From Bradyrhizobium sp. CCBAU 53421 (lineage in GTDB: Bacteria; Pseudomonadota; Alphaproteobacteria; Rhizobiales; Xanthobacteraceae), in NCBI RefSeq assembly GCF_015291625.1, contig NZ_CP030047.1, positions 9,170,501-9,234,500 on the forward strand: 64,000 nucleotides of DNA, given 5' to 3'. The notes under the pieces are model-generated. The model searched no databases. It was given only the letters and a program-made list of their open reading frames with translations, and was not told the origin of the DNA. The translations under genes and the position numbers were made by a program. Numbering within the stretch: position 1 is the stretch's first letter; every line of letters starts with the position of its first letter. Below are positions 17,509-24,943 of the stretch, one piece after another.

Positions 17509-18255
17509 ATGACCGACCTCATCAGCCGAACTGCTCTCGTCACCGGTGCCTCCCGAGGTATCGGCCGCGCCACCGCCCGCGCACTCGCGCTCGCCGGCGC
17601 CCGCGTTATCGTTCACTACGGCAATTCGGCCGAGGATGCGCATTCCCTGGTCGCGGAAATTCGCGAAGCCGGGGGGCAGGCCGACGCCGTCGGCGCCGAT
17701 TTGTCCGCATCCGATGGCGCGCAGAGGCTCGCCGCCGAGGTGCGCAAGCTCGTCGTCGGCCAACTCGACATTCTCGTCGCCAACGCGGGAATTGCGGTAC
17801 CCGCCACGATCGAAGCGCAGACCGTCGAAGATTTCGATCGCATGTTCGCGGTCAACGTCCGGGCGCCATTCTTCCTGGTGCAGCAGTTGCTGCCCCTATT
17901 GGGCGACGGCTCCAGCATCGTGATGACGTCGTCATTGGCGGCGCGCGCCGCGGTTGGGCAATTGTCGGCGTATTCCGCCACCAAGGGCGCGATCGACACG
18001 ATGGTGAAGCACTTCGCCTCGCTGCTCGGACCGCGCGGCATCCGCGTCAATGCCGTGGCACCGGGCATCATCGACACCGACATGTCGGAATTCGCCAGGA
18101 CGGAAGAAGGCCGCGACTACGCGCTCAAGATGCAAGCCCTGCAACGAATCGGCCATGCCGACGACGTCGCCGACGCGGTGACCTTTCTCGCTTCGAATTC
18201 CGCCCGCTGGGTGACCGGCGACACCATCCAGGTCGGCGGCGGCTCAAAGCTTTGA
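17509..18255 (+). CDS. SDR family oxidoreductase
   Basis: 248-aa classical SDR. The ATG at 17509 follows AGGAGAAC and lies 35 bp after the preceding SDR gene, so the two are probably cotranscribed. The cofactor site is TGASRGIGRATA, NAGIA marks beta-4, the catalytic Ser is in MTSSLAARA, and the Tyr-Lys pair is in YSATKGAIDT. PGIIDTDM and GDTIQVGGGSKL are the typical late motifs. HYGNSAEDA after beta-2 resembles FabG-like NADPH-dependent 3-ketoacyl reductases, but an isolated paralog like this need not be fatty-acid specific. The GST gene follows after 15 bp. Confidence 0.92.
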   Translation: MTDLISRTALVTGASRGIGRATARALALAGARVIVHYGNSAEDAHSLVAEIREAGGQADAVGADLSASDGAQRLAAEVRKLVVGQLDILVANAGIAVPATIEAQTVEDFDRMFAVNVRAPFFLVQQLLPLLGDGSSIVMTSSLAARAAVGQLSAYSATKGAIDTMVKHFASLLGPRGIRVNAVAPGIIDTDMSEFARTEEGRDYALKMQALQRIGHADDVADAVTFLASNSARWVTGDTIQVGGGSKL

Positions 18256-18270
18256 CTCGGGAGATCCGTC

Positions 18271-18903
18271 ATGAAGCTCTATCAGTCCTCCGCCTCGCCC
18301 AACTCGCGCCGCGTCCGAATCTATCTCGCCGAGAAGGGCATCACGATGCCCTTCGTGCCGGTCGATCTCGCCTCGCGGGAACAGTTCTCCGATGCTTACG
18401 CGGCAATCAACCCGCGACGCGTCGTGCCGGCTCTCATGCTCGACGATGGGACAGCCATAGCGGAAGTGCCGGCGATCATCGGCTATCTCGAAGAAACGCA
18501 TCCGGAGCCGCCGCTGCTCGGAGGTTCGCCCAAGGAGAAAGCGACGGTCACCATGTGGGAGCGCCGAATGGAGCTGGAGGGCTTCGCTTCGGTCATGGAG
18601 ACCGTGCGCAACGGAGCCCCCGGCCTCAAGGGGCGGGCAATCGCAGGTTCGCATGGCTACGATCAGATTCCCGAACTGGTCGTCCGTGGCCGGCGTCGGA
18701 TCGCCGATTTCTACGGCGATCTCGAGGCGCGACTATCCGAGACGCCGTTCGTTGCGGGTGACGCGTTCAGCATCGCCGACATCACGGCGATCGTCGCAAT
18801 CGACTTCGCCGGCAAGGCCCTTGGATTATCCACGCCGGAAGAGCACGGGGCGACGCGCCGTTGGTACGATTCTGTCGCTTCGCGCCCCAGCATGACGGCC
18901 TAG
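18271..18903 (+). CDS. Glutathione S-transferase family protein
   Basis: 210-aa cytosolic GST. The thioredoxin-fold N-domain begins MKLYQSSASPNSRRVRIYLA, with the candidate catalytic Ser in SASPNS and the cis-Pro motif RRVVPALML. The Glu-Val-Pro-Ala turn (AIAEVPAIIGYL) replaces the common Glu-Ser binding pair. The alpha-helical C-domain includes FVAGDAFSIADITAIVAIDF, with the N-capping box. It lies 15 bp after the second SDR gene and is probably the last gene of that operon. It should conjugate or reduce electrophiles with glutathione; the substrate is unknown. Confidence 0.9.
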   Translation: MKLYQSSASPNSRRVRIYLAEKGITMPFVPVDLASREQFSDAYAAINPRRVVPALMLDDGTAIAEVPAIIGYLEETHPEPPLLGGSPKEKATVTMWERRMELEGFASVMETVRNGAPGLKGRAIAGSHGYDQIPELVVRGRRRIADFYGDLEARLSETPFVAGDAFSIADITAIVAIDFAGKALGLSTPEEHGATRRWYDSVASRPSMTA

Positions 18904-18908
18904 ACCTG

Positions 18909-18935
18909 GAATTCCACGGCAAGAACCGGAGTTTG
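18909..18935 (+). promoter_or_regulatory. Candidate Ada-type operator, copy 1 (weakest)
   Basis: A 27-bp segment containing GGCAAGAACCGGAGTTTG aligns without gaps to segments upstream of ada (19531-19557) and of the second methyltransferase gene (21216-21242), matching the latter at 19 of 27 positions. It lies about 85 bp before the SnoaL-like gene. Confidence 0.4.
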
Positions 18936-18967
18936 GCCGATTGGAATCGGACGTAGACGCTCTCCCG

Positions 18968-18990
18968 GGTCGCTGGCGACACCAGCGACC
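18968..18990 (+). promoter_or_regulatory. Perfect leader hairpin GGTCGCTGG/CCAGCGACC
   Basis: Nine perfect base pairs with loop CGACA, 30 bp before the ATG of the SnoaL-like gene. No T-run follows, so it is either a weak terminator for the GST gene or a leader structure. Confidence 0.5.
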
Positions 18991-19020
18991 TCCTACGAGT
19001 CTGATCAAGGAGCCACCCGA

Positions 19021-19470
19021 ATGAGCAAGCAAGAAGACAACAAGGCGGTCGTCGGCCGCTGGTTCACCGAGTTTTGGGGCAAGTCCGTCAACCTCGGTGT
19101 GATCGACGAGATCGCCGCGCCCGACATGCTGTTGAAATATTCGCTGCACGAGCCTCGCCGCGGACGCGACGACATCAGGGCGTTCATGACCGATTTCCGC
19201 GCCGCGTTCCCCGATCTCAATTTCTGGGGGACGGCCGACCTGATCGCCGAGGGCGACTATGTCGTCGGTCGGTGGGAAGGCGGCGGCACCCACACGGGGC
19301 CGGCCTTCAAGGACTTCCTGATCGGCGATCTGCCGGCCGCGACCGGACGCAAGATGCACTTCAGCGGGACAACCGTGCTGAAGGTCGTCAACGGCAAGAT
19401 CGTCGAGGAGATCGGTCTCGACGACGGTGTCGCCGCGCTGACGCAACTCGGGTTGCTGAAGGCTGCGTAA
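19021..19470 (+). CDS. SnoaL-like ester cyclase family protein
   Basis: 149-aa protein of the SnoaL-like polyketide-cyclase/NTF2 superfamily, an alpha+beta cone fold. Visible features are the N-terminal helices (NKAVVGRWFTEFW), the SLHEPRRGRDDIRAFMTDFR segment, the central strands with AEGDYVVGRWEGGGTHTG, and TTVLKVVNGKIVEEIGLDDG near the end. Bacterial members are often ester cyclases or stress-linked small-molecule enzymes, and the substrate is unknown. AAGGAG precedes the ATG. The gene is followed by a strong terminator at 19490 and preceded by a motif shared with ada, so it may be DNA-alkylation responsive (inference). Confidence 0.82.
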   Translation: MSKQEDNKAVVGRWFTEFWGKSVNLGVIDEIAAPDMLLKYSLHEPRRGRDDIRAFMTDFRAAFPDLNFWGTADLIAEGDYVVGRWEGGGTHTGPAFKDFLIGDLPAATGRKMHFSGTTVLKVVNGKIVEEIGLDDGVAALTQLGLLKAA

Positions 19471-19489
19471 TCGGCGTGGCCGAGAACAG

Positions 19490-19522
19490 ACGAGGCCCGC
19501 GCCGATTTGCGGGCCTCGTTTG
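19490..19522 (+). terminator. Rho-independent terminator after SnoaL-like gene
   Basis: A perfect 11-bp stem (ACGAGGCCCGC with GCGGGCCTCGT), loop GCCGATTT, followed by TTTGTCC. It ends the upstream transcript and shows that ada must have its own promoter downstream. Confidence 0.85.
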
Positions 19523-19530
19523 TCCCGTCC

Positions 19531-19557
19531 GGATTTGAAGGCAAGGATCGGAGTGTG
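19531..19557 (+). promoter_or_regulatory. Candidate Ada operator upstream of ada
   Basis: GGATTTGAAGGCAAGGATCG and the following GAGTGTG agree with 21216-21242 at 23 of 27 positions. It sits between the terminator and the ada start, about 45 bp before the ATG. The AAGGCAAG core resembles the E. coli Ada box AAAGCGCAA. Confidence 0.55.
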
Positions 19558-19599
19558 TCCTCGGAAACCGGGTGGCAGTGTTGGCCGTCCCGTGGCGTG

Positions 19600-20721
19600 A
19601 TGCAATCGATGGACGTGAACCTCAAAAGGCCCGAGCAATCGAAACTGCCTCCCGTCGCCGCCGATCCGCGATGGGCGCGGGTTCTTGCACGCGACAGGAC
19701 CGCGGACGGCGAGTTCTGGTATTCGGTCGCGACGACCGGCGTCTACTGCCGGCCCTCGTGTCCTTCGCGCACCGCCAATCCCGGGAATGTTCAGTTCCAT
19801 GACACTCTGGAAAGCGCCAGGGCGACCGGCTTTCGGCCGTGCCGGCGCTGCAATCCGGACGGGCTGTCGATCGAGGCGGAAAATGCCGCGCTTGTCGTCA
19901 AGGCATGCCGTCTTGTCGAGGAGAGAGAAGAAGAGCCTTCGCTCGAAGAGCTGGCTGACGCGGTCTGCCTGAGCCCGAGCTACTTCCACCGCATGTTTAA
20001 AGCGGCGACCGGCCTGACGCCCAAAGCGTACGCCGCGGCCTTCCGCGCCAGGAAGGTTCGCGAAAATCTCGTCTCGGGAAACAGCGTCACGGAAGCGATC
20101 TATGACGCCGGGTTCAATTCAAGCGGCCGCTTCTACGAAAAATCCACCGGCATTCTCGGCATGACGCCATCGCAATACCGCGCAGGTGGCGCGAATGAGG
20201 AGATCAAGTTTGCGATCGGCCAGACTTTTCTCGGCGCCATTCTTGTCGCGTCGAGCACGAAGGGCGTTGCCGCGATCCTGCTGGGCGATGATGCGGAGGC
20301 GCTGCTCCGCGATCTGCAGGACCGCTTCCCGAGCGCCTGCCTGATTGGCGCCGATCAGGACTACGAGGCCATCGTCGCGCGCGTTGTCGGTTTCGTGGAG
20401 GCACCGCAACTCGGCCTCGATCTGCCGCTCGATGTCCGCGGCACCGCCTTCCAACAGCGTGTCTGGCAGGCGCTCCAGGAAATTGCCGTCGGCGAGACCG
20501 TCACCTATGCCGAACTCGCGCAACGTATCGGGGCCTGCAAGTCGGTACGTGCGGTCGCCGGCGCTTGCGCCGCAAACAAGCTCGCTGTCGCCATTCCCTG
20601 CCACCGCGTGGTCCGCACGGATGGCTCCGCTTCAGGTTACGCGTGGGGCGTTGAACGAAAGCGCGCCCTGCTCGACCGGGAGGCATCGCAGAAGGTCCAC
20701 GTGCCCGACCGTCGAACCTGA
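19600..20721 (+). CDS. ada: Bifunctional Ada regulator / O6-methylguanine-DNA methyltransferase
   Basis: 373 aa from the ATG at 19600 (another ATG at 19609); earlier in-frame codons lie in the terminator and operator. It has three parts. The N-domain carries the zinc/methyl-acceptor cysteines (GVYCRPSC at about 50 and 54, RPCRRC at 81 and 84), which take methyl groups from phosphotriesters. An AraC-type DNA-binding region follows (SLEELADAVCLSPSYFHRMF). The C-terminal methyltransferase has the active Cys at about 334 in IPCHRVV. All key residues are intact. In E. coli the methylated protein activates the adaptive response to alkylation. A second methyltransferase gene lies 0.6 kb downstream with a matching upstream motif. 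Confidence 0.95.
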   Translation: MQSMDVNLKRPEQSKLPPVAADPRWARVLARDRTADGEFWYSVATTGVYCRPSCPSRTANPGNVQFHDTLESARATGFRPCRRCNPDGLSIEAENAALVVKACRLVEEREEEPSLEELADAVCLSPSYFHRMFKAATGLTPKAYAAAFRARKVRENLVSGNSVTEAIYDAGFNSSGRFYEKSTGILGMTPSQYRAGGANEEIKFAIGQTFLGAILVASSTKGVAAILLGDDAEALLRDLQDRFPSACLIGADQDYEAIVARVVGFVEAPQLGLDLPLDVRGTAFQQRVWQALQEIAVGETVTYAELAQRIGACKSVRAVAGACAANKLAVAIPCHRVVRTDGSASGYAWGVERKRALLDREASQKVHVPDRRT

Positions 20722-20879
20722 ACTGAAGCCATGAACGTTCCGGAGCCCGCCATCCAGCACGAGCACAACAACGGGAGTGTCGGGTCGCGCGCCGCCCGCC
20801 ATTCGGTCATGACAAGCAATCCAGATCGGGCGGACAGACGGCCGCGGATGTTTGGTGCCGACGCTCGCCGGGACAAGGA

Positions 20880-21137
20880 ATGCCGCTGACGATGGATCCG
20901 CGCTCCGCACCGAAGAAGCCGCTTGATAGGTCAGAGCGTGTCGAGACGACGTTCGATGCGATTGCAGCCCTGATACCGTCCGATCTCGCCAAGATCAAAG
21001 TGATGGCCCATTTCCGCAAACTCGTCGCAAACGGATTCGCGGAATGGCAAGCGCTGGACAATGGGACCGTCCGCCTGCAGCTCGCCACGGGCGAGACGTA
21101 TCTCCTCGAACACACCACGATCACGCGCATCGCGTGA
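20880..21137 (+). CDS. Conserved hypothetical small protein
   Basis: 85-aa soluble protein of unknown function between ada and the second methyltransferase gene. It is basic at the N-terminus (MDPRSAPKKPLDRSERVE), then shows two helices (TFDAIAALIPSDLAKIKVMA and HFRKLVANGFAEW) and a short beta hairpin (NGTVRLQLATGETYLLEHTT). No signal peptide or known motif is seen. Its start ATG at 20880 has AAGGA close by, and an in-frame ATG at 20892 is an alternative. The stop codon lies inside a perfect 9-bp palindrome, and a strong terminator follows at 21169, which supports a real transcript. Confidence 0.6.
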   Translation: MPLTMDPRSAPKKPLDRSERVETTFDAIAALIPSDLAKIKVMAHFRKLVANGFAEWQALDNGTVRLQLATGETYLLEHTTITRIA

Positions 21138-21139
21138 TC
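21119..21139. repeat. Perfect palindrome over stop codon
   Basis: GATCACGCG and CGCGTGATC are perfect inverted arms around CAT. The palindrome includes the TGA stop of the 85-aa gene. Confidence 0.6.
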
Positions 21140-21168
21140 GGTGATCGCAGATTCTGATCTTCGTCGGC

Positions 21169-21192
21169 CAGGCGTCGACGCGCCTGTTTTTT
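21169..21192 (+). terminator. Rho-independent terminator
   Basis: CAGGCG and CGCCTG form a 6-bp stem around TCGACG, followed directly by six T residues. It lies 32 bp after the 85-aa gene. Confidence 0.8.
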
Positions 21193-21215
21193 CATCGGCG
21201 GCTCAAGACCTTTCT

Positions 21216-21242
21216 CGATTTGAAAGCAAGCATCGGAGTTTG
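21216..21242 (+). promoter_or_regulatory. Candidate Ada operator upstream of second methyltransferase
   Basis: CGATTTGAAAGCAAGCATCG and the following GAGTTTG form the second close copy of the 27-bp motif, 54 bp before the ATG at 21297. GAAAGCAAG is close to the E. coli Ada box core AAAGCGCAA. Confidence 0.55.
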
Positions 21243-21296
21243 ACGCAACTGGCTTCCCCGTACATTCGGTCATGAGACAGATGAAGGAGACGATCC

Positions 21297-21857
21297 ATGA
21301 ATCTCATGCCACACGCCAGGCCCTCGGCCGACCTCGCCACCACCACCGCTGACGTCCTCTTCTACGCGACCGGCGGCTGCGCATTCGGCACGGTCCTGAT
21401 CGCACGCAGCATCAAGGGCGTTTGTGCCATCCTGCTCGGTGATGACGCCCGCGCACTGGAAGATGATCTCGCGAGACGCTTCCCGCATTCCACGCTCGTT
21501 CCGAACGAGGTGATGGTTCGCGACGACCTGGCGAAGGTGGCACGCTATGCCGACAAGCCGTCCGTGGGCCTCGATCTCACGCTGGATATGCGCGGCACGC
21601 CGATCCAGCGCCGCGTATGGAACGCGCTTCGTTCGATCCCGCTCGGCGAGACCAGGAGCTATATGCAAGTGGCTCGCCTGATCAACGGCGCCTATCCCCA
21701 AGCCACCGCGCGCATCGTCGCGAACGCCTGCGCCGCCAATCCGCTCGCGCTCGTCATTCCCTGTCACCGCGTCATTCGCACCGACGGCGAACTCGCCGGC
21801 TATTGCTGGGGCCTCGAGCGCAAGCGCGTGTTGCTCGAAAAGGAAGCCAGCGCATGA
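21297..21857 (+). CDS. Methylated-DNA--[protein]-cysteine S-methyltransferase
   Basis: 186-aa O6-methylguanine-DNA methyltransferase resembling the C-terminal half of Ada. An N-terminal RNase H-like domain (FGTVLIARSIKGVCAILLGD) closely parallels the same region of the neighbouring Ada (GAILVASSTKGVAAILLGDD). The DNA-binding wing follows (MRGTPIQRRVWNALRSIPLG), then the active-site motif IPCHRVI with the acceptor Cys at 156 and GYCWGLERKRVLLEKE. The Arg finger is in TARIVANACAANP. AAGGAG precedes the ATG. It repairs alkylated guanine by suicidal methyl transfer. Probably a duplicate of the Ada C-domain, coordinately controlled through the shared upstream motif (inference). Confidence 0.93.
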   Translation: MNLMPHARPSADLATTTADVLFYATGGCAFGTVLIARSIKGVCAILLGDDARALEDDLARRFPHSTLVPNEVMVRDDLAKVARYADKPSVGLDLTLDMRGTPIQRRVWNALRSIPLGETRSYMQVARLINGAYPQATARIVANACAANPLALVIPCHRVIRTDGELAGYCWGLERKRVLLEKEASA

Positions 21858-21912
21858 GGCGCAGCGCCGCCTGCGGCGTTGACGGCCGGCTCGTTCGCGA
21901 AAAGAGGACGTC

Positions 21913-22404
21913 ATGAAACTCGCTCTGATGACAGATGAGACGATCGGGCTCGTCGTAACCCTTCCCAATGGCCCCCAGATCATCGACATCGCGAGGAGCG
22001 CGGGCGTCTTTGTGCCGCACGATCCGCTGTCGAGCGGGCTCTTGAACGGCGCATTCAAGGATGGCGCCGACTGGCCGTCGATCCTCAAGCACTGGGAGCG
22101 TTTGCAATGGCCACTCAGGCGGCTCGCTCTCATCGCGGAAAGCTGCCCGGACCACCCGAGCCTTGTCGTTCAATCGCTTGCCGATCGGCAGCTGAAAGGC
22201 GAGTCGGCCATTCCGATCGTCGCCATCGACATCACAGATATGCAGCCGTTGGACGAACGGGATCCGACCGGCTGGCGTGCGATGAAGCGGCAGTTCGTGA
22301 CACCGTCGCAGGAAGCTGTTGAAGCGGACCCGACTGCCACGGCGGAGACGGCTCAAGTCATCGGCTTCGCGCGCCCGAACAAGGACGAGTCCTCGAAGCG
22401 GTGA
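21913..22404 (+). CDS. Hypothetical protein, possibly FAH N-domain-like
   Basis: 163-aa protein I do not recognise firmly. The first 75 residues (MKLALMTDETIGLVVTLPNG, then PQIIDIARSAGVF) resemble the small N-terminal domain found ahead of fumarylacetoacetate-hydrolase-fold enzymes, but the catalytic FAH domain is absent. The rest (VVQSLADRQLKGESAIPIVA) shows no known motif. An AGAGGACGTC leader precedes the ATG. It lies 55 bp after the methyltransferase gene on the same strand and may share its transcript. Function unknown. Confidence 0.6.
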   Translation: MKLALMTDETIGLVVTLPNGPQIIDIARSAGVFVPHDPLSSGLLNGAFKDGADWPSILKHWERLQWPLRRLALIAESCPDHPSLVVQSLADRQLKGESAIPIVAIDITDMQPLDERDPTGWRAMKRQFVTPSQEAVEADPTATAETAQVIGFARPNKDESSKR

Positions 22405-22461
22405 CGCGCCGTCTTGCGCGCCCGAAGACAAGGACCGGTGCGGTCCGGCCCGATCGAAAGC

Positions 22462-22701
22462 TCAGTCGCTTGTGTTCGCACCGCAACGGCTTTTGCACGC
22501 GGCGGCCTCGGCCGTGCATTGGGCAACGCAGGCTCCGGACAAGCCGCAACTCGTCGCGCACGAATAGTTGGCTGAGTTGCAGGTTGCGACGCACTTCGTC
22601 GGCACATCTCGTTGCGCCACTTGACGCCTTTCGAGCAAGGAAGCGGCATTGCTTGAGACTGCTCCCGACAGCAACAACACCAGTGCTAGCGTTATCCGCA
22701 T
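22462..22701 (-). CDS. Small secreted cysteine-rich protein
   Basis: 79-aa predicted exported protein. MRITLALVLLLSGAVSSNA is a clear signal peptide with an Ala-x-Ala-like cleavage site. The mature part of about 60 residues carries eight cysteines (KCVATCNSANYSCATSCGLS, then ACVAQC and AACKSRC), spaced CxxxC, CxxxC, CxxxC and CxxxC, suggesting stacked disulfide helices like CHCH or toxin-like folds. Function unknown. It is too short for confident family assignment, but the signal peptide and regular cysteine spacing argue that it is real. Confidence 0.65.
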   Translation of the reverse strand: MRITLALVLLLSGAVSSNAASLLERRQVAQRDVPTKCVATCNSANYSCATSCGLSGACVAQCTAEAAACKSRCGANTSD

Positions 22702-22780
22702 GAGATGCTCCCGGACACGATCTGCCGCAACATCGGCCGCCGCAGTCGCTTTCGCACTCCGGTTCTTGCTTCCAAAACGG

Positions 22781-23830
22781 TTACGCCGCCGCCCCGATCC
22801 CGACGACGTCGATGCCGTCGACGCGGCCGCGGATCGGCAAGGTGCCGAGATCGCTCACCGGAAACGGCGGCGGCGCGGCAAAATGCGCCATCGCCGCGCG
22901 CGAGGCGAGGAAGCCGCCGTCGACCTTGCGGCTCAGCTCCTCCAATCGCGCCGCGGTGTTCATGACATCGCCGTTGAACACGATCGCGCGCTTGATGTCG
23001 CCGATCTCGCCGACGATCACCGGACCGAAATGCAGGCTGCCGCGGATCTGCGGCACCGCGCCGAACTCGCGCTCGAACTGCGGCGCCGCCTTTTGCAACG
23101 CGCTCCGCATCGCCAGGAAGCAGCGCAGCGGCCGGCAATCGACCGCGCCGTGCTGCTCCGGCCAAGTGACGATGATTTCGTCACCGATGTAATTCAGCAC
23201 CTCACCGCGATAATCGACCACCGACTGCGTCAGCAGGCGGAAGGTGCGGTCGAGGAAGCGATGGATGCCGATGCCACCGAGCCGTTCGGCAAGCCCGGTC
23301 GACCCCGCGATGTCGACGAACAGCACGAAGCGATCTTCCTCGACCGGCGTGTGGTAGCGTCCGGTCACGAAGTTCATGAAGGCGCGCGGGCCGATCAGAT
23401 TGGCGATCGCGAAGCCGAGGTTGATCAGCACCGAGACGCTCGCGGAGTAGGCGAAGCCCCACCAGAAATCTCCAAACGAGGCCCCTAGCGGGATCCCCGC
23501 GATGCGCTCGCCCGGGTGCATCAGCTGGATGCCGATGATGATGGCGGCGTAGACCGCGCTGCGCACCGCCAGATTGGCGAGAAAGGACAGGCGGCTGAGC
23601 CAGTCCCAATCCTCGAGCACGAACAGTTCGACCGCCCCGATGATTGCGCCAAGCAGGAAGCCGTAGACGGCGCCGGTGATCAAAGGCGCCGCTCCGCTGC
23701 CATGGGTGAGGCCAACCGCGATGCCGGACAGGGTGCCAACCACGATCACGGCGGCAAGACGGTGCAGCTTCCGCTCGAGCCTGGCGCTGACGCGGGGGAG
23801 CTGTCGGGGGGAGCTCGCCAAATCGACCAT
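22781..23830 (-). CDS. Membrane-anchored class III adenylate/guanylate cyclase
   Basis: 349 aa from the ATG at 23830 (an ATG at 23836 is too close to GGAGG; longer frames run into a repeat). The first 180 residues hold about five hydrophobic segments (LAAVIVVGTLSGIAVGL, PLITGAVYGFLLGAIIGAVE, YAAIIIGIQLM, VSVLINLGFAIANLIG). The C-terminal cyclase domain has VLFVDIAGSTGLAERLG with the first metal Asp, LNYIGDEIIVTW with the second, and the transition-state Asn/Arg region in FNGDVMNTAARLEEL. It should make cyclic AMP or GMP in response to a membrane signal. It is downstream of the SDR gene on the same strand, with a repeat between. Confidence 0.92.
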   Translation of the reverse strand: MVDLASSPRQLPRVSARLERKLHRLAAVIVVGTLSGIAVGLTHGSGAAPLITGAVYGFLLGAIIGAVELFVLEDWDWLSRLSFLANLAVRSAVYAAIIIGIQLMHPGERIAGIPLGASFGDFWWGFAYSASVSVLINLGFAIANLIGPRAFMNFVTGRYHTPVEEDRFVLFVDIAGSTGLAERLGGIGIHRFLDRTFRLLTQSVVDYRGEVLNYIGDEIIVTWPEQHGAVDCRPLRCFLAMRSALQKAAPQFEREFGAVPQIRGSLHFGPVIVGEIGDIKRAIVFNGDVMNTAARLEELSRKVDGGFLASRAAMAHFAAPPPFPVSDLGTLPIRGRVDGIDVVGIGAAA

Positions 23831-23848
23831 TGCCATCTTCCTCCCCGC

Positions 23849-23910
23849 GTCGTTGCGAGATGCGAAGCGACGAAGCGTCAAGGCTTGCTTCGCTTCGCCC
23901 GCAATGACGG
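23849..23910. repeat. Palindromic intergenic repeat, family D
   Basis: CGTCGTTGCGAG at one end and CCCGCAATGACGG at the other enclose GCGAAGC and GCTTCGC arms. It is typical of CGTCATTGCGAG-type dispersed repeats in Rhizobiales. It separates the SDR gene from the cyclase gene. Confidence 0.65.
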
Positions 23911-23921
23911 ATGCTGCTGCT

Positions 23922-24764
23922 CTATCCCGCCCCCTGATCGAACGCCTTGCGCAGCGCGACATAGCCCGCCTGCTGCTGGCTCCAATTGCGGCCGCCGGTC
24001 ATGGCGCCGTCGACGACCAGGTCATGGCCATTGATGAAGCTCGACTCGTCGCTCGCCAGGAACACCGCGGCATGCGCGATGTCGTCGGGCAGGCCCGCGC
24101 GCGGGATCGGCTGCGCCGCCTTGTAGACCTCGCGCATCACGGCCGGGGTCTGCTCGGCGGCTTCGGTCGACAGCCCCAGCGCCTTGCCGAAAATGCCGGT
24201 GGCGATCGCGCCGGGCGAGATCGAGTTGACGCGGATGCCGGACTCGCCGAGCTCCATCGCCACGCATTTGGTGAAATGAATCACCGCGGCCTTCGCAGCG
24301 CCATAGACCATCGATGAGGAGAAGCCGGCGAGCCGGCCGGCGATGCTGCCATTGTTGATGATGCTGCCGGACCCCTGTCTGCGCATGATGGGCGCGGCAT
24401 GCTTCATGCCGAGCATGACGCTGCGTACCAGGGTTGCCATCGCGGCGTCGAACCGCTCGACGTCGAGGCCCTCGATGCCGCCGGTCTGCGCCGGGCCGCC
24501 GGCATTGTTGAACAGGCAGTCGATCCGGCCGAACTTCTCCACCGCAAGCGCAATCAGCGCCTGCATCTGCGCCTCGACCGTGACGTCGGTCTGGCGAAAC
24601 ACACAATTGCTGCCGAGCTGGCGCGCCAGTGCCTCACCCTCCGGCGCGCGGCGCCCGGCAATCACGATCCTCGCGCCCTCCGCAACGAAGATTTCGGCCG
24701 TGCGCAACCCGATGCCGCTCGTCGCCCCGGTAATCACCGCGACCTTGCCGTCCAACCGTCCCAT
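23922..24764 (-). CDS. SDR family oxidoreductase
   Basis: 280-aa classical SDR. The cofactor site is ITGATSGIGLRTAEIF, Arg in IAGRRAPEGE after beta-2 suggests NADP(H), NNAGGPAQT marks beta-4, the catalytic Ser is in NNGSIAGRL, and Tyr-Lys is YGAAKAAVIH. PGAIATGIFG and INGHDLVVDGAMTGG are typical late motifs. The C-terminal 25 residues (WSQQQAGYVALRKAFDQGAG) extend past the usual end. It is the first gene of a possible two-gene unit with the cyclase. Substrate unknown; cyclohexanol-dehydrogenase-like SDRs look similar. Confidence 0.92.
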   Translation of the reverse strand: MGRLDGKVAVITGATSGIGLRTAEIFVAEGARIVIAGRRAPEGEALARQLGSNCVFRQTDVTVEAQMQALIALAVEKFGRIDCLFNNAGGPAQTGGIEGLDVERFDAAMATLVRSVMLGMKHAAPIMRRQGSGSIINNGSIAGRLAGFSSSMVYGAAKAAVIHFTKCVAMELGESGIRVNSISPGAIATGIFGKALGLSTEAAEQTPAVMREVYKAAQPIPRAGLPDDIAHAAVFLASDESSFINGHDLVVDGAMTGGRNWSQQQAGYVALRKAFDQGAG

Positions 24765-24943
24765 GCCAGTCCCCCGACTTAACTTCTGACTTTAGGGATA
24801 TTCCCCAGCCGCGCCTGACGACGCAAGCGCAGGCGCGGTTAACGGCGGGCGAGGTCCACCTGTGGCTAGAAGGCCACAACTGCGGTTTTTCGGTCGCAGC
24901 GGCCTTATTTTGGGGCGCCTGTTCACGTGAACTGGAACGACCG

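Noticed and set aside
23837..23962. N-terminal extension of the cyclase gene
   Set aside because: It would run through a dispersed palindromic repeat and overlap the SDR gene; the ATG at 23830 has GGAGG at proper distance.
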